DNA of 8,407 bases from NCBI GenBank assembly GCA_002431345.1, contig DJEN01000028.1:1-8407 (forward strand), written 5' to 3'. Below, in pieces: positions 1-6,601 of this stretch. The stretch comes from Megasphaera sp. UBA5897 (GTDB lineage Bacteria; Bacillota; Negativicutes; Veillonellales; Megasphaeraceae). The notes beneath the pieces are model-generated. The model did not search any database. It saw only the letters and a list, made by a program, of their open reading frames with translations, and had not been told where the DNA came from. Position 1 is the first letter of the stretch. Every line of letters begins with the position of its first letter. The translations under genes were made by a program, and so were the position numbers.

Positions 1-849
1 GACAATGGCGATATAGATAAGAGCCGCAATGCCGCAGTGTCTCAGTGCTTTCTTTTCGTTTTCAGACACATCGGGCATTTGTAATTGTCCGTTAGCATGA
101 GCTGGATCGTATACACCTAAACGAGGTTCCACAAATTTTTCCGTAATTAATGTCGTAACTGCCGTTAGATAAAAGACAGCAAATGCCATAAAGTACCAAT
201 TATCGATTGGCGATACCGTAAGTGTGGGATCAATAATACGGACAGCTTGGGTTGTAATGCCGGATAAAAGGACATCAGTGGTAACAATCAGTAAGTTGGC
301 TGTAAATCCAGAATAAATAGCGGCTAATGAGCAAGCAAAGCCGACGAGAGGGTGTCTCCCCATAGAATAAAATAACATTGCCGCTAACGGAGGCATAATA
401 ACAATGGCTGCATCCGAGGCCAAATGGCTCATTAAACTAATAAATACAACGGCTAACGTCACATATCGTTTGGGAATATTATGCATAGAATGATGGATTA
501 ATGTTTCTAAAAATCCTGTTTCCGAAGCAACTCCCAATCCAAATGTCAGGACAATGATCATGCCTAAAGGTGGAAAATTAATATAATTTTTGATTAAATT
601 GGTTAATAACCAATCCAATCCTTCCGCACTAATCAGCGTTTTTATGTACAATGTTTCCTGTGTTTTGGGATTGAATGCAGTGACGTCGGCTAATTGCATG
701 AAATAGGAAATTACTCCTAAGGCAATAAATAAAATAAGAAAAATAATAGCTGGATTAGGAAGTTTGTTTCCTATTCGTTCTAATTCTTTTAAAAACGCAC
801 CGCGATTATCGTCTTCTACTGGCAGTGCAGCGGTTGCAGTATGTTTCAT
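1..849 (-). CDS. AbgT family transporter, downstream tandem copy (C-terminal part outside window)
   Basis: This is a polytopic inner-membrane transporter of the AbgT family, whose known members import p-aminobenzoyl-glutamate (AbgT) or export sulfonamides/PABA-type antimetabolites (MtrF, YdaH). Only the first 283 codons are visible, against a usual length near 510. Family hallmarks are present: GNKLPNP at residues 27-33 before the first membrane segment (about 34-54), SHLASDAA around 141-148, GRHPLVGFAC at 164-173, and a re-entrant hairpin GFTANLLIVTTDVLLSGIT at 181-199. D192 in that hairpin matches the functionally important Asp193 of MtrF by spacing. D146 keeps the usual family Asp that the neighbouring copy has lost. 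V189 replaces the Gly usually just before the TTD/TLD. The start at 849 is chosen from a GGAGGG Shine-Dalgarno (860-855), 5 nt upstream, and from alignment with the complete paralog, whose first 25 residues are unrelated. The substrate cannot be told from sequence, and no abgA/abgB-type hydrolase is in view. Confidence 0.93.
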   Translation of the reverse strand, partial: MKHTATAALPVEDDNRGAFLKELERIGNKLPNPAIIFLILFIALGVISYFMQLADVTAFNPKTQETLYIKTLISAEGLDWLLTNLIKNYINFPPLGMIIVLTFGLGVASETGFLETLIHHSMHNIPKRYVTLAVVFISLMSHLASDAAIVIMPPLAAMLFYSMGRHPLVGFACSLAAIYSGFTANLLIVTTDVLLSGITTQAVRIIDPTLTVSPIDNWYFMAFAVFYLTAVTTLITEKFVEPRLGVYDPAHANGQLQMPDVSENEKKALRHCGIAALIYIAIV

Positions 850-854
850 AGTAT

Positions 855-993
855 CCCTCCTAAAAAATATATACCCTACCATAAAAAGTATAAATTATAC
901 TATCCCCTACGGTAAGATAATACACCTTTATATTCTTGTCAATAAAGAATATATATCTATAACTTAAATAAATAATATAAAAATGATAAAAAA
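855..993 (-). promoter_or_regulatory. Candidate promoter and leader of the downstream AbgT gene
   Basis: On the minus strand a perfect TTGACA (942-937) is followed after 17 nt by TATCTT (919-914), a usable but imperfect -10. A perfect TATAAT also lies at 899-894 but has no convincing -35. The region is very AT-rich, so chance matches are likely. It follows the terminator of the upstream AbgT gene, so some promoter is needed here. GTAGGG occurs twice on the minus strand (910-905 and 879-874), 31 bp apart, which could be operator half-sites, but this is speculative. Confidence 0.4.
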
Positions 994-1035
994 AGAAGCT
1001 TTATCTATTTGTGCAACAATAAAGCTTCTCTTTTT
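988..1035. terminator. Bidirectional intrinsic terminator after the complete AbgT gene
   Basis: An 11-bp perfect stem, AGAAGCTTTAT (994-1004) with ATAAAGCTTCT (1019-1029), encloses a 14-nt loop. On the minus strand it is followed by a U-run (complement of the A-run 988-993) and sits about 40 nt past the stop codon of the upstream AbgT gene. On the plus strand a T-run (1031-1035) follows, so it can work both ways. The stem is AU-rich, which weakens it. It separates the two AbgT paralogs into distinct transcription units. Confidence 0.75.
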
Positions 1036-1070
1036 AAAATGCAATTTTAGGAATAATTAAACAATACCAT

Positions 1071-2612
1071 TTATAAATATTGTGAAATACCGGGACCAAC
1101 AGGCCAGCCCATGCAATACCAAAAGATAAATAAAGCGTACCATAAAATCAGATATCCGATGGCATAGGGCATCATTAGTGATAAGAATGTACCGATACCG
1201 CTGTCTTTTTTATAGGTATGAATGATATCCAAGAAAAACGGCAAGAATGGATTTGTTAGGGAAACACTGTTTAGTGATCCATTACCGGCTCGAAAGGCAG
1301 CTTGAATCCAAGCAGGATGATATCCCAGCATCATAAACATAGGAACAAATATGGTAGACAACATAGCCCATATGGCAGATCCACTGGCTATGCAAAGTCC
1401 TATAAGCTGACTAAACAACATAAAACAAATAAAAGCAGGCAATCCTGTCATGTGAATGCTTTGTAATATGATTGCTCCCTTCATGGCAATAAGGGAAGCC
1501 ATATTTGTCCAGGTAAATGCGGCAATAAATTGGGCGATAAAAAAAGCCATTACTAAAAAGTTGGACAATCCTTTGATAGCATGTGACATGCATTGTATCA
1601 ATGTATCGGCACTGGTGACTTTTTTTATGGAGATACCATATGTTAAGCCAACTGTTATCAAGAAACCGCAAATAAGAGGGATAATGCCGCGTAATAAAGG
1701 AGAATCCAATAAAGAATGGGTTTGCGGATTACGCAGCAAACCTGAATCGGGAACAGTGAGCAGTATGATGATGGCTATGTAGATAAGCGCGGCAATGCCG
1801 CTTTTGCGTAAGGCTTTCTGTTCTTGTTTGGATATGTTAGGCATAGATTGTGTGCTTTGCTCTTGGGGGACGTTGTAGGCACCTAAATGCGGCTCAATAA
1901 ATTTTTCTGTAACCAATGTCGTAAAAATTGTTAAATACAGCACAGAAAAAGCGATAAAAAACCAATTATCGATTGGCGATATCGTCAATTCCGGCTGTAT
2001 ACTATGTGCTGCTTGTGTTGTAATACCAGATAGCAATACATCTGTTGTTCCAATGAAGATATTGGCAGTAAATCCGGATTCAAGGGCAGCAACGGAACAA
2101 GCAAAACCGGCCAGAGGATGACGACCTAGAGAACGAAACAGCATAGCGGCCAGTGGCGGCATAATAATGATTGCTGCGTTAGAAGCCAAGTGGCTGATAA
2201 AACTGACCAGTACAACTGTAAATGTAACGTACCGTTTGGGAATATGCTGTACAGAATGATAAATTAATGTTTCCAAGAGTCCTGCTTCAGAAATGACCCC
2301 CAGTCCTAATGTCAGTACAAGAATCATTCCTAAGGGGGGAAAATGAATATAGTTTTTAATAAGATTTGATAATAACCAATCCAAGCCTTCAGTACTAATC
2401 AAACTTTTTATGTGAATAACGTCTTGGGTTTTAGGATCTAACGCCGTCATATTAAATAGTTGCATGATATAGGATATGATGGCTAATAGGATAAGCAGGA
2501 TAAGAAAAAGAACTGCTGGATTTGGCAGTTTATTCCCGAATTTCTCCATTTTTTGCAACCATGTATGATAGAAGCCGTGATGGATTGGTACAGATGTATT
2601 AGGATTACTCAT
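1071..2612 (-). CDS. AbgT family transporter, complete upstream tandem copy
   Basis: This is a complete 513-residue inner-membrane transporter of the AbgT family, close to the usual length near 510. GNKLPNPA (26-33) precedes the first membrane segment; further hydrophobic stretches lie near 93-108, 128-158, 162-200 (hairpin), 215-234, 272-287, 308-326, 349-370, 392-428 and 478-502. Residues known to matter in MtrF are found by constant spacing: D191 (MtrF D193), S412 and W415 in GSAIWA (S417, W420), P433 (P438) and R441 (R446). The Asp three residues after that Arg, part of the family's RIGD motif (MtrF D449), is Asn here (RAGN, N444). A second family Asp, in SDA, is also Asn (N145). Transport may therefore differ in substrate or ion coupling. 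GAGGAGGT (2624-2617) supports the start. The gene has its own divergent promoter and a downstream terminator. Substrate is unknown; import of p-aminobenzoyl-glutamate or peptides and drug efflux both remain possible. Confidence 0.95.
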   Translation of the reverse strand: MSNPNTSVPIHHGFYHTWLQKMEKFGNKLPNPAVLFLILLILLAIISYIMQLFNMTALDPKTQDVIHIKSLISTEGLDWLLSNLIKNYIHFPPLGMILVLTLGLGVISEAGLLETLIYHSVQHIPKRYVTFTVVLVSFISHLASNAAIIIMPPLAAMLFRSLGRHPLAGFACSVAALESGFTANIFIGTTDVLLSGITTQAAHSIQPELTISPIDNWFFIAFSVLYLTIFTTLVTEKFIEPHLGAYNVPQEQSTQSMPNISKQEQKALRKSGIAALIYIAIIILLTVPDSGLLRNPQTHSLLDSPLLRGIIPLICGFLITVGLTYGISIKKVTSADTLIQCMSHAIKGLSNFLVMAFFIAQFIAAFTWTNMASLIAMKGAIILQSIHMTGLPAFICFMLFSQLIGLCIASGSAIWAMLSTIFVPMFMMLGYHPAWIQAAFRAGNGSLNSVSLTNPFLPFFLDIIHTYKKDSGIGTFLSLMMPYAIGYLILWYALFIFWYCMGWPVGPGISQYL

Positions 2613-2774
2613 GCATACCTCCTCGATAAGATATTATTTGATAAGCAGTATAATATAGCTATATCTCCTATTTTTATAGATGTTTTTTGGATAACATATC
2701 TTTCTTACGTCAGCCAAAGATAAAATTCTCTATTCGGACTAGTATATATTGCCCATCTATATTGGATTTATACA

Positions 2775-2802
2775 AGTATAATTATAAGACATAACACGTC
2801 AA
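2775..2802 (-). promoter_or_regulatory. Promoter of the complete AbgT gene
   Basis: On the minus strand TTGACG (2802-2797, 5 of 6 consensus bases) and TATACT (2780-2775, 5 of 6) are 16 nt apart. This predicts an mRNA leader of roughly 150 nt before the start codon at 2612. A TATAAT at 2786-2781 is too close to the -35 to pair with it. The promoter lies back to back with the fruR promoter. Confidence 0.5.
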
Positions 2803-2803
2803 T

Positions 2804-2813
2804 GGTAATTACC
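2804..2813. promoter_or_regulatory. Palindrome GGTAATTACC between the divergent promoters
   Basis: This perfect 10-bp palindrome abuts the upstream side of the -35 box of the AbgT promoter and lies 13 bp before the first fruR-side repeat. It could be half of an operator or an activator site, but a 10-bp palindrome in AT-rich DNA can arise by chance. Confidence 0.2.
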
Positions 2814-2825
2814 TTATGGGAATAA

Positions 2826-2862
2826 TGACTGAAAATGATTGAAAAATGATTGAATTTGAATG
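2826..2862 (+). repeat. Tandem 10-11 bp direct repeats overlapping the fruR promoter, likely FruR operator
   Basis: Head-to-tail units TGACTGAAAA (2826-2835), TGATTGAAAAA (2836-2846) and TGATTGAATT (2847-2856) are followed by a partial TGAATG (2857-2862) that touches the -10 box. The 10-11 bp period puts the units on one face of the helix. DeoR-family repressors commonly bind direct repeats of this type, and the array covers the -35 box and the whole spacer, so bound protein would block RNA polymerase. That FruR itself binds here is inference. Confidence 0.6.
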
Positions 2863-2868
2863 TATAAT
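2839..2868 (+). promoter_or_regulatory. Promoter of the fruR-fruK-fruA-ptsH-ptsI operon
   Basis: TTGAAA (2839-2844) and a perfect TATAAT (2863-2868) are separated by 18 nt. The predicted transcription start is about 20 nt before the fruR start codon, giving a short leader. Since no terminator is seen downstream, this is probably the main promoter for all five genes. Confidence 0.65.
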
Positions 2869-2893
2869 ACAACCATAGAAGTGAGGTGGCGCG

Positions 2894-3652
2894 ATGTTAA
2901 CAGAAGAAAGGCAGGATGAAATTGTAAAAATTGTCAATGCCAGCGGAGCGATTTCTGTACAGGAACTTGTCAATTTTTTGGATATATCAGAATCAACTGC
3001 GCGCCGTGATTTACTGGCATTAGACAAACAGGGCCGGTTAAAACGTGTTCACGGCGGAGCTACTGCTGTTAAAGATGAGAAATATGAAGCCGATATGGAA
3101 AGTCTTCAAGATAAATATTCTTTTCACATGTTAGAGAAGCGGCGTATTGCTCAATTTGCCGCAGCTAACGTGAAAAAAAATGATTTTGTATACTTGGATT
3201 CAGGCTCGACAGTAGAACAAATGGCAGAGTTTCTAACTGGTTCAGAAGCGACCTTTGTTACCAACAGTATTCCCTTGGCACAAAAACTGGGACGCAATGA
3301 CGTGAAAGTATATATTTTGCCGGGGCGTGTCAAAGGCAAAACAGAGGCGATTATTGGCAGTGAAATGCGGGATATGCTGACTCGATACCATTTTACGAAA
3401 GGCTTTTTTGGTGCTAATGGCGTTGATATTAGAACGGGATGTACCACCCCGGATGATGAGGAAGCTGTTTGCAAGCGGGCAGCTGTTGGGCAGTGCATGC
3501 AGACCTATGTTTTGGCTGACGGCAGCAAGTTTGGTTTATCCGCGCATATTACCTTTGCAGATATAGAACAAGTTACCTTGATTACTGCACAGGGAGATAA
3601 GATGATAGACTATACGCCCTATCAACGAGTAACGGAGGTGTATGTGCTTTGA
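2894..3652 (+). CDS. fruR: DeoR family transcriptional regulator of the fructose operon
   Basis: This 252-residue cytoplasmic repressor has the classic DeoR layout and length. The N-terminal winged helix-turn-helix includes RQDEIVKIV at 6-14 and a helix-turn-helix around 21-43, ending in the ESTARRDL recognition helix; RLKRVHGGA at 48-56 forms the wing and linker. The C-terminal sugar-phosphate sensing domain has DSGST (102-106), TNS (123-125), GANGVD (173-178) and ADGSKFG (208-214). Its position as first gene of a fructose PTS operon indicates FruR; the likely effector is fructose 1-phosphate, by analogy with characterised FruR proteins. A GAGGTGG Shine-Dalgarno (2883-2889) supports the start. 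The stop codon overlaps the fruK start by 4 nt. Tandem repeats over its own promoter suggest autoregulation. It is unrelated to the LacI-type Cra protein of enterobacteria, which was also once called FruR. Confidence 0.92.
   Translation: MLTEERQDEIVKIVNASGAISVQELVNFLDISESTARRDLLALDKQGRLKRVHGGATAVKDEKYEADMESLQDKYSFHMLEKRRIAQFAAANVKKNDFVYLDSGSTVEQMAEFLTGSEATFVTNSIPLAQKLGRNDVKVYILPGRVKGKTEAIIGSEMRDMLTRYHFTKGFFGANGVDIRTGCTTPDDEEAVCKRAAVGQCMQTYVLADGSKFGLSAHITFADIEQVTLITAQGDKMIDYTPYQRVTEVYVL
3634..3640 (+). promoter_or_regulatory. Ribosome binding site that fixes the TTG start of fruK
   Basis: GGAGGTG lies inside the fruR coding end, 8 nt before the TTG at 3649. The next in-frame Met is residue 17 and would remove the conserved MIYTVTFNPSLD start of the protein, so the TTG is the better choice. 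Confidence 0.8.
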
Positions 3653-4557
3653 TTTATACAGTCACGTTTAATCCGTCTTTGGATTATGTAGTGTATATGG
3701 ATCATTTTGCTGCTGGAGAGATTAACCGGGCGCGGCAGGAAATGATTTATCCCGGCGGCAAAGGAATTAACGTAGCCTTGGTGCTGGGACATTTAAAAAT
3801 CCCTGCGCAAATGTTGGGATTTACAGCAGGTTTTACAGGAAAAGAAATAAAACGGCTCATAGAAAAACACGGCGGTACTTGTAAGTTTATATCTTTGGAT
3901 GAAGGATACTCGCGAATTAATTTAAAAATCAGTTCGCAGTCTGAAACGGCTGTCAACGGAACGGGACCGCATATCCCGCCGGATAAACTGCAGGAATTGA
4001 TGCAGCAGATAGATGGTATTGCAGCAGGAGATACGCTGGTATTAGCCGGAAGTATTCCGGCAGATATTCCGGATGATATGTATGAGCAAATTCTAAAACG
4101 GCTGCAAGGCAGAGATATTCATATTGCAGTAGATGCCACGGGAGATTTACTCAAAAAGGTGATTAAATACAGACCGTTTTTAATTAAACCCAATCATTTG
4201 GAATTAGGCGAATTATTTCATGCAGAACTGCATACGGAGGAAGAGATTACGATTTGTGCCAAACGGCTGCAGGCCATGGGGGCACGCAACGTACTGGTGT
4301 CGCGCGGCAAGGATGGAGCTCTGCTGGCAGGTGAAAACGGCAGCATATACCGTATGTCCGCCCCTGCTGGCACATTGATTAATTCTGTCGGTGCAGGCGA
4401 CAGCATGGTAGCAGGATTTTTGGCAGGTTTGGCAGCGTCTGGCGGCGACTTGCAGGAAGCTTTAAAAATGGGTGTTTGTGCCGGCAGTGCTTCGGCGTTT
4501 CATCAATGGCTGGCAACGGAAACAGAAATTATGGCATTGTATCATACGATGTCATAA
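3649..4557 (+). CDS. fruK: 1-phosphofructokinase
   Basis: This cytoplasmic PfkB-family sugar kinase of 302 residues (usual length about 300-310) phosphorylates fructose 1-phosphate with ATP to fructose 1,6-bisphosphate, feeding the product of FruA into glycolysis. MIYTVTFNPSLDYVV (1-15) is the typical N-terminus of 1-phosphofructokinases. PGGKGINVA (35-43) is the first PfkB signature and substrate-binding loop, KPNHLELGEL (180-189) is characteristic of the 1-PFK/tagatose-6-P kinase subgroup, and NSVGAGDSMVAGF (245-257) is the second signature with the catalytic base D251 and anion hole. Translation begins at TTG, overlapping the fruR stop by 4 nt (TTGA), so the two are probably translationally coupled. 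A tagatose-6-phosphate kinase (LacC) is the nearest alternative; the location between fruR and a fructose EIIABC favours FruK. Confidence 0.95.
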   Translation: MIYTVTFNPSLDYVVYMDHFAAGEINRARQEMIYPGGKGINVALVLGHLKIPAQMLGFTAGFTGKEIKRLIEKHGGTCKFISLDEGYSRINLKISSQSETAVNGTGPHIPPDKLQELMQQIDGIAAGDTLVLAGSIPADIPDDMYEQILKRLQGRDIHIAVDATGDLLKKVIKYRPFLIKPNHLELGELFHAELHTEEEITICAKRLQAMGARNVLVSRGKDGALLAGENGSIYRMSAPAGTLINSVGAGDSMVAGFLAGLAASGGDLQEALKMGVCAGSASAFHQWLATETEIMALYHTMS

Positions 4558-4592
4558 TGTCGGTATATACGAACAGAAAGGATGTATAAGTC

Positions 4593-6536
4593 ATGCGTAT
4601 TGTAGATTTACTGCACTTGGAGAGTATTGATTTACACGCAGCCGTATCAGACAAAACAGCAGCCATTGACCATCTTGTGGATTTGATGGATAAAGGTGGC
4701 AGCTTGAATGATAAAGAAGCTTATAAACAATGTGTACTGGCTCGTGAAAAAGAAGGAAGTACTGGCATTGGCGAAGGCATTGCCATTCCTCATGCTAAGA
4801 CCGATGCAGTAAAGAAGCCTGGGCTGGCGTCTATGATTGTCAGAAGCGGCGTTGAATATGAAAGCCTGGATGATGAACCGGCATATCTGTTTTTTCTCAT
4901 TGCAGCGCCTTCGGGCGGAGCAAATATTCATCTAGAAGTATTGAGCCGTTTGAGTCGGATGCTGATGGATGATGCGTTTAGAGACCATTTGCTGCAGGCC
5001 AAGACGCCGGAAGAATATATACAGATTATCGATGCGGCAGAAACAGCACAACTGGCTGAAGAAGAAAAAGAAGCAGTACAAACGGCAGAACAGCAGCAAG
5101 CAGATAAGCAGACGGCAGAATCTCAGCCAGAAAGGCCTTTTATTGCAGCTGTTACAGCGTGCCCGACAGGTATTGCCCATACGTATATGGCTGCAGAGGC
5201 ACTGGAAAAGCAGGCAGCGGCTATGGGCGTAGATATTAAAGTAGAAACCAATGGTTCCGGCGGTGTCAAAAATCGATTGACGGCAGAAGATATTCAGCAT
5301 GCAGTCGGCATTATCGTCGCTTGTGATAAAGATGTACCTACGCAGCGTTTTGTTGGCAAACCGGTTATTTTTACTAAAGTTGCCAACGGGATTAAAATTC
5401 CGGGAAAATTGATTCAAGCAATTTTGGACCATGATGCTCCCCTCTTCCAGCATGAAGCAGCAGCGTCAGATGCTCCTGGTGATATAAAAGAAACAGAAAG
5501 TGCAGGACGGCAGATTTATAAGCATTTGATGAACGGCGTATCGCATATGCTGCCCTTTGTTATTGGCGGCGGCATATTAATTGCTTTGTCGTTTTTGGCT
5601 GATATGGAGCATGCCGGCACAGCACAGTTTGGTACAGGCGTGCCGCTGGCTGCCTTTCTAAAAACGATTGGCGGTTTGTCGTTTAGTATGATGCTGCCTA
5701 TACTTGCCGGATATATTGCCGTGAGCATTGGCGAACGGCCGGCATTGATGCCGGGCATCGTCGGCGGCTTTTTGGCGACGAATGGCGGTTCTGGATTTTT
5801 TGGAGCGCTTTTTGCCGGATTTATTGCGGGGTATTTAATACTCTTGCTGAAAAAAGTATTTGCACATCTCCCCCAGGCGTTAGACGGCACCAAACCTATT
5901 TTGATTTATCCTGTTTTAGGGCTGGTCTTGATGGGACTTATTATGACATATATTATTAATCCGCCGACGGCTTTGTTTAATACGTGGCTGGCTGATATGC
6001 TCAACAGCATGACGACGTCGAGCCGCGTTGCTTTGGGATTTATTCTGGGCGGCATGATGTCGATTGACTTCGGCGGTCCGATTAACAAAGCGGCGTATGT
6101 GTTTGGGACGGCTTCTTTGATGAGTGCAGCCGGTGACGCAGTAAGCTCTGGCATTATGGCATCCGTTATGATTGGCGGCATGGTGCCTCCCCTTGCCATT
6201 GCGTTGGCTATGCTGCTGTTTAAGGGAAAATTTACACCGAAAGAACGGCAGTCAACAGTTACCAACTTTGTTATGGGGTTGTCTTTTATTACAGAAGGTG
6301 CCATTCCTTTTGCCGCATCAGATCCGGTACATATCATTCCCCCGTGTGCAGTCGGCGCGGCTGTTGCCGGCGCCTTGTCTATGCTTTTTGATTGCGCCAT
6401 TCCGGCACCGCATGGCGGCGTTTTCGTCTTTGGTGTTGTAACTAACTGGCCCATGTATATTGCTGCCTTAGCAGTTGGGACAGGTGTTGCGGCTGTACTG
6501 ATGGGGATTATTCGTAAAAAACGAGTACAAGAATAG
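4593..6536 (+). CDS. fruA: PTS fructose transporter subunit IIABC
   Basis: This inner-membrane permease of 647 residues fuses all three fructose EII domains; it imports fructose and releases fructose 1-phosphate. EIIA (about 1-147) carries the phospho-accepting H67 in GIAIPHAKT. A low-complexity linker rich in Ala, Glu and Gln (about 148-180) leads to EIIB (about 182-282) with the phosphocysteine C190 in TACPTGIAHTYMAAEAL. A second linker (about 283-305) precedes the membrane domain EIIC (about 309-640), which shows GGGILIALSF (325-334), PGIVGGFLA (387-395), IDFGGPINKAAY (491-502), FITEGAIPFAASDP (565-578) and PAPHGG (604-609), all typical of the fructose-mannitol EIIC family. The start follows fruK by 35 nt, with AAAGGA (4577-4582) 10 nt upstream. 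The order A-B-C is the usual Firmicute FruA arrangement. The product of this gene is the direct substrate of FruK. Confidence 0.96.
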   Translation: MRIVDLLHLESIDLHAAVSDKTAAIDHLVDLMDKGGSLNDKEAYKQCVLAREKEGSTGIGEGIAIPHAKTDAVKKPGLASMIVRSGVEYESLDDEPAYLFFLIAAPSGGANIHLEVLSRLSRMLMDDAFRDHLLQAKTPEEYIQIIDAAETAQLAEEEKEAVQTAEQQQADKQTAESQPERPFIAAVTACPTGIAHTYMAAEALEKQAAAMGVDIKVETNGSGGVKNRLTAEDIQHAVGIIVACDKDVPTQRFVGKPVIFTKVANGIKIPGKLIQAILDHDAPLFQHEAAASDAPGDIKETESAGRQIYKHLMNGVSHMLPFVIGGGILIALSFLADMEHAGTAQFGTGVPLAAFLKTIGGLSFSMMLPILAGYIAVSIGERPALMPGIVGGFLATNGGSGFFGALFAGFIAGYLILLLKKVFAHLPQALDGTKPILIYPVLGLVLMGLIMTYIINPPTALFNTWLADMLNSMTTSSRVALGFILGGMMSIDFGGPINKAAYVFGTASLMSAAGDAVSSGIMASVMIGGMVPPLAIALAMLLFKGKFTPKERQSTVTNFVMGLSFITEGAIPFAASDPVHIIPPCAVGAAVAGALSMLFDCAIPAPHGGVFVFGVVTNWPMYIAALAVGTGVAAVLMGIIRKKRVQE

Positions 6537-6553
6537 ATGTAGTGAGCATATAC

Positions 6554-6568
6554 TATGCATTATGCATA
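6554..6568. repeat. 15-bp inverted repeat in the fruA-ptsH gap
   Basis: TATGCAT-T-ATGCATA has 7-bp arms around a single central base, in the 65-nt gap before ptsH. With a one-base centre it cannot form a good RNA hairpin and has no U-run, so it is not a terminator. A DNA-binding site is possible. A TATATT at 6567-6572 could be a weak -10 for an internal ptsHI promoter, but I see no credible -35. Confidence 0.35.
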
Positions 6569-6601
6569 TATTAACATAACATATTCAAGGAGGAATTTAT
6601 C

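Noticed and set aside
764..967. Plus-strand open frame of 67 codons across the downstream AbgT start and its upstream gap
   Set aside because: It overlaps the N-terminus of a clear gene on the opposite strand, has no ribosome binding site and no recognisable protein features.
2826..2862. CcpA cre site near the fruR promoter
   Set aside because: The TGAAAATGATTGAAAA-like text lacks the central CG and the dyad of a cre site; direct repeats explain it better.
5034..5130. Low-complexity Glu/Gln/Ala-rich coding stretch in fruA as a possible frameshift or insertion
   Set aside because: The frame is continuous and both flanking domains are complete; it is a normal flexible EIIA-EIIB linker.
4932..5453. 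Minus-strand open frame of 173 codons inside fruA
   Set aside because: It lies wholly within the EIIAB coding region, and its Cys/Phe-rich low-complexity product is a shadow of the real frame.
5906..6454. Minus-strand open frame of 182 codons inside fruA
   Set aside because: It is antisense to the EIIC membrane domain; its Pro/Ala/Ile-rich composition follows from the complement of membrane codons, with no start signal.
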